NCBI GenBank assembly: GCA_036258735.1
Contig: DATADC010000154.1
Coordinates: 1 to 30,925 of the forward strand
Reading direction: 5' to 3'
DNA: 30,925 nt
DNA from: JAPSGM01 sp036258735
GTDB taxonomy: Bacteria > Chloroflexota > Limnocylindria > QHBO01
Notes under the pieces: generated by a model
What the model saw: only the letters and a program-made list of their open reading frames with translations
What the model was told of the DNA's origin: nothing
Database searches by the model: none
Translations under genes and position numbers: made by a program
In this document: positions 6,877 through 15,401 of the stretch, piece by piece
Layout of the letters: every line of letters begins with the position of its first letter
Numbering within the stretch: the stretch's first letter is position 1

Positions 6877-7610
6877 AGCCCCGCGTCTCCGTGGTCGTAC
6901 CGGTCTACAACGAGGGGGAGCGGGTCGTCGGGTTCCTGGATCGGCTGTTCGCGACGCTGCCGTCGGCCAGCGAGGTCCTCGTCGTCTATGACATGGCGGA
7001 GGACACCACGGCGGGGCCGCTCCGGGCCTATGCCGGCCGCGAAGCGCGGCTGGTGCCGACGCTCAACACCTATGGCCGCGGCCCGGCGAACGCCATCCGC
7101 TACGGCATCGATCGCGCCAGCGCGGACGTCGTGGTGGTGACCATGGCCGATGGCAGCGACGAGCCGGCCGATATCGAGCGGCTGACCCGGCTGGTGGAGG
7201 AGGGTGCCGTCATCGCTGTCGCCTCTCGCTACTCCAAGGGCGGGCGCCAGCTCGGCGGTCCGCTGCTCAAGCGGAGCATGTCACGCGTGGCCGGCCTGAC
7301 CCTTGGCCTCATCGGGCGCGTGGGCACCTGGGACGCGACCAACAACTTCAAGGCGTACTCCAAGCGCTTCATCGACGACGTTGGGATCGAGTCGGAGAAG
7401 GGCTTCGAGATCGCGCTGGAGCTCGTCGCCAAGGCCCGCCGCCTGCGGCTGCCGGTGGCGGAGATCCCCACCGTCTGGACCGATCGGACGGCCGGCGAAT
7501 CGAACTTCAGGATGACGGCCTGGCTGCCTTACTACCTGCGCTGGTACTTCTTCGCCTTCGGCCCGCGCCTCGACCTCGCCCAGCTGCGACGCAGGACGCG
7601 AACCGCGTAG
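6873..7610 (+). CDS. Family 2 glycosyltransferase (DPM1/GtrB-like)
   Basis: A 245-residue GT-A enzyme. It opens with RVSVVVPVYNEGERV, the typical GT2 beta-strand and loop. The nucleotide/metal motif is at 91-98 (MADGSDEP, with D93 and D96). The segment KGGRQLGG and the DATNNFKAYSKRF stretch resemble dolichol/undecaprenyl-phosphate mannose or glucose synthases. There is no C-terminal membrane pair, so it is a soluble or peripheral enzyme. The start is GTG inside the stop of the dehydrogenase (GTGA). A likely role, by inference, is to charge the lipid-phosphate sugar used by the membrane transferase encoded at 4139. Confidence 0.9.
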   Translation: MKPRVSVVVPVYNEGERVVGFLDRLFATLPSASEVLVVYDMAEDTTAGPLRAYAGREARLVPTLNTYGRGPANAIRYGIDRASADVVVVTMADGSDEPADIERLTRLVEEGAVIAVASRYSKGGRQLGGPLLKRSMSRVAGLTLGLIGRVGTWDATNNFKAYSKRFIDDVGIESEKGFEIALELVAKARRLRLPVAEIPTVWTDRTAGESNFRMTAWLPYYLRWYFFAFGPRLDLAQLRRRTRTA

Positions 7611-8630
7611 ATGAGGGTCCTGGTCACCGGTTCGGCGGGGTTCATCGGCGGCTACGTGGTGGAGGAGCTTTTGCGGCGCGGCCACGAGGTCGTCGGCCTG
7701 GACAACTACTCCAAGTACGGACGCGTCACCCGCTCCTACGACTCCCATCCGGCGTACACCTTCGTGGAGGGAGACGCCCGCGACGTCGACCTGCTGTGCC
7801 GCGTCCTCGACGGCTGCGATCACTTCCTGGCCGGCGCCGCCATGATCGGTGGCATCTCGTACTTCCACGCCTACGCCTACGACCTGCTGGCCACCAACGA
7901 GCGGATCATCGCCGCGTCCTGTGACGCCGCCATCGCATCGAAGGCCAATGGGACGCTCCAGAAGGTCACCTACATGAGCTCGTCGATGGTGTTCGAGTCC
8001 GCGACCGAGTTCCCCTCTCACGAGGGCCAGCAGCTGGAGATCCCGCCCCCGAAATCGTCGTACGGGTTCCAGAAGCTGGCCGTCGAGTACTTCGCGCGCG
8101 CGGCCTTCGACCAGCACGGCCTGCCCTTCACCATCGTGCGGCCGTTCAACTGCGTCGGCATCGGCGAGACGCGCGCCCAGAGCGAGATCGAGATCCTGAG
8201 CGGCAACGTCAAGCTGGCCATGAGCCACGTGGTCCCCGACCTGGTGCAGAAGATCGTCAAGGGCCAGGACCCGCTCCGCATCCTCGGCGAGGGCGACCAG
8301 GTCAGGCACTACACCTACGGCGGCGACCTGGCGGTCGGCATCGCCACCGCCATCGAGCACCCGGCGGCGCTCAACGACGACTTCAACCTGTCGACCGATG
8401 AGTCGACCACGGTTCTGGAGCTGGCCGAGAAGATCTGGCAGCGACTGCGCCCGAAGGAGCCCTTCCGCTACGTCTCCGATCCACCCTTCGACTACGACGT
8501 TCAGGTTCGCAAGCCATCGGTGGAGAAGGCGCGGCGCGTCCTCGGGTTCGAGGCGACCACGTCGCTGGACCAGACGCTCGACGAGGTCGTCCCGTGGATT
8601 GAGCGCGCGGTCCACGACGGCGTGATCTGA
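7611..8630 (+). CDS. NAD-dependent epimerase/dehydratase (extended SDR)
   Basis: A 339-residue extended short-chain dehydrogenase. It has the NAD motif TGSAGFIGG at 6-14, an acidic residue at the end of beta-2 (D31), a Ser cluster at 123-125 and the catalytic pair Y151/K155 (YGFQK). Late in the protein PFNCVGIGE and the VRHYTYGGD segment resemble nucleotide-sugar 4-epimerases and reductases such as GalE, RmlD-like and Gne relatives. The ATG abuts the stop of the GT2 gene with no gap. It is the last gene of the sugar operon and should alter the same nucleotide sugar pool. The exact substrate is not predictable. Confidence 0.9.
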   Translation: MRVLVTGSAGFIGGYVVEELLRRGHEVVGLDNYSKYGRVTRSYDSHPAYTFVEGDARDVDLLCRVLDGCDHFLAGAAMIGGISYFHAYAYDLLATNERIIAASCDAAIASKANGTLQKVTYMSSSMVFESATEFPSHEGQQLEIPPPKSSYGFQKLAVEYFARAAFDQHGLPFTIVRPFNCVGIGETRAQSEIEILSGNVKLAMSHVVPDLVQKIVKGQDPLRILGEGDQVRHYTYGGDLAVGIATAIEHPAALNDDFNLSTDESTTVLELAEKIWQRLRPKEPFRYVSDPPFDYDVQVRKPSVEKARRVLGFEATTSLDQTLDEVVPWIERAVHDGVI

Positions 8631-8646
8631 GGACCGACCCTAGCCC

Positions 8647-9519
8647 GTGAAGTTCGGCCTCCAGATCAACAGCTTCACCTGGCCCGGCGGCCCCGCCGCC
8701 ATCAGTTCAACCCTGGCGAGGGTGACGCGGTCTGCGGACGACGCCGGCTTCGACTCGATCTGGGTCATGGATCACTTCTTCCAGATCCGTGGGCTCGGGC
8801 CTCCAGAGGCGCCGATGCTGGAGGGCATGACCGCCCTGGGCTTCATGGCGGCGCATTCCGAGCGGGCGCGCCTGGGGCTCATGGTGGGCGGGATTCATTA
8901 CCGGCCGCCGGGACTGTGGATCAAGGCCACCACCACGCTCGACGTCCTCTCCGGCGGGCGCGCCTGGTTCGGCATCGGCGCCGCGTGGAACGTCCACGAG
9001 TCGAAGGGCCTGGGATTCGCCTTCCCGCCATTGCGAGAGCGGTTCGAGTGGCTGGAGGACACGCTGCGCATGGCACACGCCATGTGGTCTGGCGGCAGCG
9101 GAAGCGGTGAGCGGTTCGAGGCTCGCCACTTCACGGCGACGCACCTCATCAACTCACCGCAGTCGCTGAGCAGGCCGCGCGTCCCGATCATGGTCGGCGG
9201 GGGAGGCGAGCGAAAGACGCTGCGACTGGTCGCCCAGTACGCGGACGCCTGCAACGTCTTCGGCGGCCCGGACCACATCGCGCGCAAGTACGAGGTGCTG
9301 CGTGAGCACTGTGAGCGGCTGGGACGCCCCTACGACGAGATCGAGCGCTCGACGCTCCAGTCGGTGGACCTGGAACGCGAGTCACCGTCGCAGGTCGCGG
9401 AGCGCTTTGCGTCGCTCGGCGACGCCGGGGCCCAGCACGTCATCTTCAGCGTGCGCGGGGTCAGCGACACGGCCAAGCTGGAGCGCATCGGCGCCGATGT
9501 GCTCCCACAGCTGCGCTGA
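8647..9519 (+). CDS. LLM-class F420-dependent oxidoreductase (TIGR03560-like)
   Basis: A 290-residue TIM-barrel flavin/F420 oxidoreductase of the luciferase-like family. Features are the N-terminal KFGLQIN strand, DDAGFDSIWVMDHFFQ, a GLMVGG strand, the GGRAWFGIGAAWN loop and the late VPIMVGGGGERKTL stretch typical of F420-dependent members. The start is a GTG at 8647 with only a weak GAGGA about a dozen bases upstream. It follows the sugar operon by 16 bases but has no evident link to it. The substrate is unknown. Use of F420 rather than FMN is a family-level inference; F420 biosynthesis genes are not in the window. Confidence 0.88.
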   Translation: MKFGLQINSFTWPGGPAAISSTLARVTRSADDAGFDSIWVMDHFFQIRGLGPPEAPMLEGMTALGFMAAHSERARLGLMVGGIHYRPPGLWIKATTTLDVLSGGRAWFGIGAAWNVHESKGLGFAFPPLRERFEWLEDTLRMAHAMWSGGSGSGERFEARHFTATHLINSPQSLSRPRVPIMVGGGGERKTLRLVAQYADACNVFGGPDHIARKYEVLREHCERLGRPYDEIERSTLQSVDLERESPSQVAERFASLGDAGAQHVIFSVRGVSDTAKLERIGADVLPQLR

Positions 9520-9541
9520 AGTGCAGCGCGGCCAAGCTCCG

Positions 9542-9925
9542 TCACTCGTCAGGCATCGAGCGCCGCTCGCCGACGCTCCCGTCCAATTCGGGAAATGCTA
9601 GCGTCCCGGCCGCGACCCACCACTCAAACACGTCGTAGGTCAGGCGGCCGGCCTGGACCGATGGGTCGCCGTCGGATAGCCGCCGCGCCTGGTCGAGGTC
9701 GCAGGCGAAGATGGACAGGCCGCGCAGCGCCGGGTCGGACTGCGCGCCGAGCGGGCCGTTGGCCACCAGGACACCGTCGCGCTTCAGCTGGGCGCGGTAG
9801 GCGAGGTGGCGCGCCTGGAGCGCCTCCAGCTCGTCCTCCGGCATGTCGGGCGCGTCGTCCGGGCGTCGGAGCAGGACGAGGGTGTACACGTCGAACGCAT
9901 CGGGAATGTTCGGATCGCGGGGCAT
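9542..9925 (-). CDS. YCII-related domain protein
   Basis: A 127-residue small protein of the YCII/ferredoxin-like alpha-beta fold. It shows the opening strand VYTLVLLRR, an LEALQARHLAYRAQL helix and the GVLVANGPL turn, followed by a second FACDLDQARRL strand-helix unit and a DPSVQAGR loop, in the order known for YCII proteins. The start at 9925 is preferred over longer frames because family similarity begins there. No SD precedes it. Instead TATCCT (9932-9937) ends exactly six bases before the ATG, as in leaderless genes. It lies 19 bases downstream of proS on the same strand and converges on the LLM gene. Its biochemical role is unknown. Confidence 0.85.
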   Translation of the reverse strand: MPRDPNIPDAFDVYTLVLLRRPDDAPDMPEDELEALQARHLAYRAQLKRDGVLVANGPLGAQSDPALRGLSIFACDLDQARRLSDGDPSVQAGRLTYDVFEWWVAAGTLAFPELDGSVGERRSMPDE

Positions 9926-9931
9926 GCCGGG

Positions 9932-9937
9932 AGGATA
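9932..9937 (-). promoter_or_regulatory. Candidate -10 box of a leaderless YCII transcript
   Basis: TATCCT on the minus strand is separated by six bases from the ATG at 9925, so transcription would begin at or next to the A of the ATG. There is no SD, and the bases upstream of the ATG even read as anti-SD (CCTCCC). A convincing -35 is not visible. Confidence 0.4.
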
Positions 9938-9944
9938 GACGCCT

Positions 9945-11642
9945 TCAGGAGGCCGACAGCGCGCCCTCCACGTCGCCGATCGCCAGGATCTGGCGCTCCC
10001 CGGAGGCACGCCGCGTGACCTCCGCCCCGCCGGCGGCCAGCGACCGCGTCGAGATGGTGACGATCAGCGGCATGCCGAGCAGCTCCGCGTCGGTGAGCTT
10101 GACCCCCGGCGACTCGTCGCGATCGTCGTACAGGACCTCTACGCCGGCATCGGCCAGGCGCGTGTAGATGCCGTCCGCCGCCTCGGCCACGGCCGGGTCC
10201 TTGCCCGACCCCAGCGCCACCAGGTGCGCAGGGTAGGGGGCCACCGTATCGGGCCAGACGATGCCCTTGGCATCATGGTGCGCCTCCACGATGCAGGCCA
10301 TGTTTCGTCCCAATCCAATGCCGTAGCTACCCATGATCACGTGGCGCCGGCTGCCGTCCTCGGCCAGGTAGGTGGCGCCCAGGGCCTCGGTGAAGTCGGT
10401 GCCCAGCTTGAAGATGTTGCCGACCTCGATGCCCTGGCGCAGCACCACCGCCCCGCCGCACTGCGGGCAGGGATCGCCCGCGCGCGCGTTGACGATGTCC
10501 GTCACCAGGTCCGGCTTGAAGTCGCGCCCCACGTTGACGTTCAGCAGGTGATAGCCGTGGCGGTTCGACCCCGCCACCAGGTTCGGCGACGAGGCCGCCA
10601 GGTCATCGACCACCACGGTCGTGCCTTTGGCCCCGACCGGTGAGCCGTAGCCCGGCTCCATGCCCGCCGCCCGGATCTCGTCGGCGTGCGCGGGCCGCAG
10701 GCCACCCACCGCCTTGACCGCGTTGGCGAGCTTGGTCTCGTTGACGTCGAAGTCGCCGCGCACCACGGCGGTGACGAGGCGCCCGTCGCCGGTCACGAAG
10801 AAGGCCGCCTTGGCAGTTCGCTCAGTCCCTATGCCCAGGTGCTCCGCCAGAGAGGCGATCGTATCGGTCCCCGGGGTGGCGACCTCCTCCGAGGGTCGCC
10901 GCTCCTCGCCGGCCGGCTGTGGCTTGCGAACCTGTGCTATCTGCTGGTTGGCCGCGTAGTCGCATGCCTGGCAAAGGACCAGGGTGTCCTCGCCGTGCTC
11001 GTTGAGGACCATGAACTCGTGCGCCAGCGAGCCGCCCATGATGCCGACGTCGGCGCCGACCGCGATCGCCTCCAGGCCCAGGCGCGCGAAGATTCGCTGG
11101 TACGCCCCGTAGTGCGCCATGTACGAGCGCTCGAGGCTGTCCTCGTCGGCGTCGAGGGTGTACGAGTCCTTCATCACGAACTCGCGGACCCTGATGAGAC
11201 CGCCGCGGCTGCGGGGCTCGTCGCGGAACTTCGTCTGGAAGTGGTACACGATGGCGGGCAGCTGGCGATAGCTCTTCACCAGGTCTCGAGTGAGGTCGGC
11301 CACGACCTCCTCGTGGGTCATGGCCAGGACCATGTCGCGCCCGGAGCGGTCGGCGAACCGGACCATCTCCGGCCCGATCTTTGCGTAGCGGCCGGTCTCC
11401 TTCCACAGCTCGGCGGGATGGACGACCGGCATCTCCATCTCCTGCCCGCCGATGGCATTCATCTCTTCGCGGATGACCTGCTCGATTCGCTGCTGCACCC
11501 GGAAGCCGAGGGGCAGCAGCGAGTAGATCCCCGAGCCCAGCTGGCGGACGTACCCGGCGCGCAGCAGCAGTCGGTGGCTGATCATCTCGGCGTCCGCCGG
11601 ATCGTCGCGCAGGCTCGCGAAGAAGAGCTTGGACAGGCGCAT
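9945..11642 (-). CDS. proS: Prolyl-tRNA synthetase, bacterial type with editing insertion
   Basis: It charges tRNA-Pro with proline in the cytoplasm. At 565 residues it matches the long bacterial ProRS (about 570). The class II core is visible: motif 1 region (about 40-70), TxE loop THEE (109-112), motif 2 FRDEPRSRGGLIRVREF (139-155) and motif 3 GSYGIGLGRNMA. Between motifs 2 and 3 is the YbaK-like INS editing domain (about 225-385) that hydrolyses Ala-tRNA-Pro. The anticodon-binding domain is C-terminal. The start MRLSKLFF is the family's usual N-terminus. No SD is seen, but TATCCT (11652-11657) lies nine bases upstream. The gene is preceded by the 51-bp repeat region. Confidence 0.96.
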   Translation of the reverse strand: MRLSKLFFASLRDDPADAEMISHRLLLRAGYVRQLGSGIYSLLPLGFRVQQRIEQVIREEMNAIGGQEMEMPVVHPAELWKETGRYAKIGPEMVRFADRSGRDMVLAMTHEEVVADLTRDLVKSYRQLPAIVYHFQTKFRDEPRSRGGLIRVREFVMKDSYTLDADEDSLERSYMAHYGAYQRIFARLGLEAIAVGADVGIMGGSLAHEFMVLNEHGEDTLVLCQACDYAANQQIAQVRKPQPAGEERRPSEEVATPGTDTIASLAEHLGIGTERTAKAAFFVTGDGRLVTAVVRGDFDVNETKLANAVKAVGGLRPAHADEIRAAGMEPGYGSPVGAKGTTVVVDDLAASSPNLVAGSNRHGYHLLNVNVGRDFKPDLVTDIVNARAGDPCPQCGGAVVLRQGIEVGNIFKLGTDFTEALGATYLAEDGSRRHVIMGSYGIGLGRNMACIVEAHHDAKGIVWPDTVAPYPAHLVALGSGKDPAVAEAADGIYTRLADAGVEVLYDDRDESPGVKLTDAELLGMPLIVTISTRSLAAGGAEVTRRASGERQILAIGDVEGALSAS

Positions 11643-11961
11643 GGGCCGTGAAGGATAGCCGACCGCATCCCGGGGACCGCTGGCTCTCAAAACGCCGCCG
11701 ACCCAGCGTCATGCGGCGCTCCCGTGCGTCTCTTCGCTCCCGCCCGTGTCTGCGTCGCTGAGCGCAACAGATGCCGCGGGAGCGCTGCCTGCTGCGGGGT
11801 TTGCGTCGCTGAGCGCAACGGGTGCCGCGGGAGCGCTGCCTGCCGCGGGGTTTGCGTCGCTGGGTGCAACGAAGCCCGCACGAGCCCTGCGCCGTGCGTC
11901 ACTTGAGTCGTTGGGTGCAACGAAGGGGCAGCCGCTCCGGTGTTGCTCGGGACGCCCCGGG
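11643..11961. other. 319-bp intergenic region with tandem repeat
   Basis: The gap between the MFS stop and the proS start is the longest non-coding stretch after the T-box leader. It holds four copies of a 51-bp period (about 11751-11921), a short proS-proximal segment with the TATCCT hexamer, and an MFS-proximal GC-rich tail with no clear terminator. Open frames cross it on both strands, but only because the repeat period is a multiple of three. Confidence 0.75.
11751..11921 (+). repeat. 51-bp tandem repeat, four units, each with a hairpin motif
   Basis: Units begin at 11751, 11802, 11853 and about 11904, with the core TCGYTGRGYGCAAC recurring at exactly 51-base steps. Units 1 and 2 are nearly identical over 51 bases, unit 3 keeps the core but diverges after it, and unit 4 is only the core. 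In the last unit the core is a perfect hairpin (TCGTTG-GGTG-CAACGA); in unit 3 it has one mismatch. Period conservation with decay towards the MFS side suggests local duplication of a short palindromic element. It could be part of a dispersed repeat family. Confidence 0.8.
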
Positions 11962-13299
11962 TCAGGCCTGCTCCGGCTGGACTGCCACGCCGACCAGGTG
12001 CTCAGACTCGCGGAGCCGATGGATCGGCAGCACCGCAATGAGCAGCAGGATCAGTGAGGCGGTCAGCAGCCCATCGATGCCGGCCACGTCGGCCGCGGTC
12101 CCGCTGGCCAGCGCGCCGATGATCTGGCCGAGTCCCAGGAAAACGGAGTACAGACCCATGATGGCGCCGCGGTCGCCGGGATGGCTCTCGCTGATATCGG
12201 CCAGCAGGCCCAGGGCCGCAGGAGTCGCGCCGGCCATGACGAACAGACCCGACCCCGCCACGCCGGCCAGGGCGACCTGCGCCGCCACCGGCCAGCCGGC
12301 GGCGTGGTTCAGCACGAAGGCAGCCCCGACCATGACCATCGCCCCGGCCAGCCCGACGCCGATGATGGTCGTGCGGCGCAGCGTTCCGAACCGACCGCCC
12401 CAGTAGAACAGGCCCGCGAAGAAGATGACGCCCGCAATCGCCAGCCCGATGCTGACCTGGACCGGCTGGAAGCCGCCCATCAGCAGCTGGTCCCCGAAGC
12501 GCGGCGACGGCTCGCGCACCAGCTGAAAGACCGATTGTGTGGTCCACGCGCCCAGCACCGCGTTCAGCGCGATCCAGGTCGGCGCCAGCAGCCAGACCTG
12601 CGGCGCGCGCAGCAGCTCCACGTAGCGGCGCAGGTTGAAGTCGCGGGGCCGCAGCTCGGCCGAGTCGACAGGGCTTACCTCGCCGCGTGGCGCGTCGAGG
12701 CGGGTGGGGTCCTGTCCGTGGTGCAGCTCCCCCACGCCGTAGCGGTAGATCAGCAGCGAGCCGACGTAGATCCCGGCGTTCACGAAAAAGGCGCCGGTCC
12801 GCAGGCCGGCGCCGTTGGGGTCGTAGAGCCATCCGGCGGCCACGATCCCTGCCCCGATGCCGGCCAGCGTCGCGGCCTCGAAACGGGCCACGGTTCGGCC
12901 ACGAAGCGCTTCGTCGTGCGCGGTGGCCAGCGCGATGTAGCCCAGGATGGACGGGATGCTGGCCGCGGCCGCCATGCCCTCCAGCCAGCGCGTCCCGCCC
13001 AACAACAGCAGGTTCGTGGTGAGCGGCGTGACAGCCACCGCCACGGCCCCGAAGACCGGGCCCCACTGCATGAGCCGATGCGCGCCGAGGCGGTCGGAGA
13101 GCACGCCGAAGGCTGGGGACAGCGTCAGCTCCGCCACGAAGTAGGTCGCCGTCATGGCGCCCACCGCCGTGGCGCTGACCGCCGCCCCGCCGTATGCGGG
13201 AAGGTCGGCGAGGTAGTAGACGAGCAGGCCGCCGGTGAGCCCGGTACTGAAGCGCAGCGTGAAGGTGCCCAGCACCACCGACGCAATGGAGCGCCTCAC
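11962..13299 (-). CDS. MFS transporter
   Basis: A 445-residue polytopic membrane protein with about twelve hydrophobic helices in two halves. The motif-A-like loop between helices 2 and 3 is present (GVLSDRLGAHRLM), as is a related loop in the second half (YWGGRFGTLRR). Polar segments after helix 6 form the usual central loop. The start is a GTG whose last bases overlap the TGA of the upstream peptidase gene (GTGA), so the two are translationally coupled. A drug or metabolite efflux role is possible; the substrate cannot be read from sequence. Confidence 0.9.
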   Translation of the reverse strand: MRRSIASVVLGTFTLRFSTGLTGGLLVYYLADLPAYGGAAVSATAVGAMTATYFVAELTLSPAFGVLSDRLGAHRLMQWGPVFGAVAVAVTPLTTNLLLLGGTRWLEGMAAAASIPSILGYIALATAHDEALRGRTVARFEAATLAGIGAGIVAAGWLYDPNGAGLRTGAFFVNAGIYVGSLLIYRYGVGELHHGQDPTRLDAPRGEVSPVDSAELRPRDFNLRRYVELLRAPQVWLLAPTWIALNAVLGAWTTQSVFQLVREPSPRFGDQLLMGGFQPVQVSIGLAIAGVIFFAGLFYWGGRFGTLRRTTIIGVGLAGAMVMVGAAFVLNHAAGWPVAAQVALAGVAGSGLFVMAGATPAALGLLADISESHPGDRGAIMGLYSVFLGLGQIIGALASGTAADVAGIDGLLTASLILLLIAVLPIHRLRESEHLVGVAVQPEQA

Positions 13300-15293
13300 A
13301 GCATGCGCGCCTCGAGACGTCGCCGCCGGCGCTCGTGACGCAGGCGGACCGCCGACATGCCGACGAGCACCAGGGCGTCCAGCGCCAGGACGCTCGCGCC
13401 GGCGAGCGTGACCCGCGCCTCCCCAAGGCTGGTCGCGTCGTTGCGCGCCGTCACGGCGGCGCGTGCCGCGCGGATGGCGTCGCCCAGCCGCCCGGCCTGG
13501 TAGTGCTCACGGGCGTCCTCCAACGCGGCGCCCGGTTCAGTTCCCACCAAGCCGATCGCCTCGACGATGGCGACGTCGCGGTCCAGTCGCGTATCCGCCG
13601 CCGCAAGCTCGTCGAGCGCCTGGAGCTCCACCTGCGCCACGCGTGACGCGTCGTCGATGCTGCTCTCGAAGGCGTTCTGCAACGAGGCCGAGGGGGCCAG
13701 GCCGAGGCTCGCCGCCATTTCCGCGACGCGGTCGCGGTCGTCGAGGATGTCCTCGGCCGCTCGCAGGGCGGCACGAGCGTCCTCGAAGTTCCATGATTCC
13801 AGGTCCAACCGCACGTCCGGCGGCAGCTCCCAGCCTTCCGCCTCGGCCAGGACCTCGCCATAGCGCGACCGTGTGCTGGCCCGCGCCGCCAGCTGGGCCT
13901 GCTCGTCCGAGTTCACCACCCACTCGGCCCAGAGGTCGTCGAATCGCTCGTCCGTCCGCTCCTCCAACAGGTCGAGCAGGCGCTGCCAGCCGGCCACGTA
14001 CAGCGGCGAGCGGTCGTCGGGTACGGAGCCGTCGGCCGGGAGGTAAGCCAGCTCCCGGTTGTGCGCCGCCCGCCACACCACCGCGAGCTCGTCCACCGTC
14101 GCTCGCCCGGCCACGAGGGTGGCCACCTCGTAGCTGGCGGCGTAGGCGAAGTCCTCCACCTGCAGGTCCTCGCGTCCGACGGCTCCCCAGTCGTTGAGGG
14201 GGATGCGGGACCGCCTCAGCTGGCTGGTGAGCTCCCAGCGGAAGCCGTCCTCGCCCATGGCTTCGCCCGCCTCGATCGAGTAGAACTCGGCCCACGCCTC
14301 GCCGATCCATCGGCCCTCGAGCAGCCGATGGTTGAACCACAGGTGCGCCGCCTCGTGCAGCGTCACAAACGCGTCGGCGTCGTACCGGACGCGGATGCGG
14401 GCCGCCTGGGGGTCGTAGATGCCCGCGTACTCGCCGAGGCGCGAGACGGCGGCCTCCTCCACGCGCAGCGAGCCGGTGTGCGGGTACGGAACGCCGATCA
14501 GCTCCTCGAGGATGGGCAGGCCCTCCCTCAGCAGCTCGCCGGTCCGTTCGGCCCATGACGGGTCGTCGTCCCAGGCGCGGAGCGTGATGCGGGCGGTCTC
14601 CTCCTGCATCGGTATCTCGAGCGAGGTCTCGCTGTAGGCGCCCGGCCGGTCCGCAGAGACGTACGCGAAGAAGTCGAACGGGTTATCGGGCGTCGCGCGG
14701 AGCACCGTGCCCGCCGGGCCGCGATCACTCGACATCGGCGAGCCCTGGACGGTGGGGCGGTAGCCAGCCGGGACCTGGACGCGCACGCTCGAGCCGCGGG
14801 CGGAGTCGGTCCCGAACGCCCAGACCGGGAAGGCGACCACGCTTCGCCCGATGCGGACGTCGCGATCGGGACGGCCACCGGCGTCGACGAGCTCAAACGC
14901 GACCGAATACGCGTAGCTCTCCTGGAAGAACACGCCGCGACTGAAGGTGACCTCGACCGCGCGGTAGTCGTTGGTCTCCTCCACGATGCGGACCGCGAGC
15001 GCCGCGCCGCCGGACGACGCGGACAGGTTGGTCGCCCCGGCCGGGACGGCGAAGGTGAAGCCGGAGAAGAAGACCCGCCCGTCGTCGGTGTCCGGCTCGT
15101 GTGACGTGGCCACCGAATCGAGGGTCACCCGGACGCGGCCCGACTCCGGTTGGACGTCGTAGATCGCGTCAACCACGACCACCAGCCCCTCCTGCGCGGC
15201 GGCCGGCGCCGCCGACAGCACCAGGGCGCTCCCAGCGAAGAGCCACGCGGCGCAGCTGGCGCGCGCCACGCGCTTGAGTCCGCCCTCCCTCAT
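13296..15293 (-). CDS. Membrane-anchored M1-like metallopeptidase (gluzincin)
   Basis: A 665-residue exported protein. The signal peptide (about 1-33) ends in an Ala-rich APAAAQ cleavage site. A beta-rich N-terminal domain (40-240) precedes a peptidase core with HEAAH (313-317) as the zinc and catalytic motif and GEAWAEF (331-337) aligned to the NEGFAE segment of M1 enzymes, making E332 the likely third ligand. The gap between H317 and this Glu is 14 residues, shorter than the 18 usual in M1 aminopeptidases. A helical region (500-620) and one C-terminal membrane helix (about 632-650) with a basic Arg-rich tail anchor it with the catalytic part outside. No SD is seen; CATACT (15301-15306) lies seven bases upstream. 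It is coupled to the MFS gene. Confidence 0.82.
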   Translation of the reverse strand: MREGGLKRVARASCAAWLFAGSALVLSAAPAAAQEGLVVVVDAIYDVQPESGRVRVTLDSVATSHEPDTDDGRVFFSGFTFAVPAGATNLSASSGGAALAVRIVEETNDYRAVEVTFSRGVFFQESYAYSVAFELVDAGGRPDRDVRIGRSVVAFPVWAFGTDSARGSSVRVQVPAGYRPTVQGSPMSSDRGPAGTVLRATPDNPFDFFAYVSADRPGAYSETSLEIPMQEETARITLRAWDDDPSWAERTGELLREGLPILEELIGVPYPHTGSLRVEEAAVSRLGEYAGIYDPQAARIRVRYDADAFVTLHEAAHLWFNHRLLEGRWIGEAWAEFYSIEAGEAMGEDGFRWELTSQLRRSRIPLNDWGAVGREDLQVEDFAYAASYEVATLVAGRATVDELAVVWRAAHNRELAYLPADGSVPDDRSPLYVAGWQRLLDLLEERTDERFDDLWAEWVVNSDEQAQLAARASTRSRYGEVLAEAEGWELPPDVRLDLESWNFEDARAALRAAEDILDDRDRVAEMAASLGLAPSASLQNAFESSIDDASRVAQVELQALDELAAADTRLDRDVAIVEAIGLVGTEPGAALEDAREHYQAGRLGDAIRAARAAVTARNDATSLGEARVTLAGASVLALDALVLVGMSAVRLRHERRRRRLEARML

Positions 15294-15300
15294 GCGGCGC

Positions 15301-15320
15301 AGTATGCAGCACGCTGCTGC
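15301..15320 (-). promoter_or_regulatory. Candidate -10 box and adjacent inverted repeat upstream of the M1-like gene
   Basis: CATACT (minus strand, 15301-15306) ends seven bases from the ATG, and no SD is present. Immediately upstream is a perfect inverted repeat GCAGCA-CGC-TGCTGC (15306-15320), which shares one base with the -10 box. It could be an operator or a hairpin. No good -35 is visible. Confidence 0.35.
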
Positions 15321-15351
15321 GGGCGCTACGCCGGGGCGAGGGGAAGCGAAA

Positions 15352-15380
15352 GGCGCCCGTCCGGTCTAAGGACGGGCGCC
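15352..15380 (-). terminator. Intrinsic terminator of the arsR-trxA operon
   Basis: A perfect 11-bp GC-rich stem (15352-15362 with 15370-15380) encloses a seven-base loop. Read on the minus strand it is followed by TTTCGCTT. It begins 21 bases after the trxA stop and closes the operon before the M1-like gene. Confidence 0.85.
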
Positions 15381-15401
15381 GGGATTTCGTTTGGCGCGCG
15401 G

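Noticed and set aside
7281..8615. 444-codon open frame antisense to the epimerase
   Set aside because: It is a mirror of the GC-rich third-position pattern of the real gene; no family features and no ribosome site.
11751..11921. CRISPR array
   Set aside because: The whole 51-base unit repeats, including what would be the spacer; there are only four decaying units and no cas genes.
11687..12057. Ala-rich repeat proteins encoded across the 51-bp repeat on either strand
   Set aside because: Because 51 is divisible by three, any frame without a stop repeats cleanly. There is no SD, no consistent start, and the frames run into the MFS gene out of phase.
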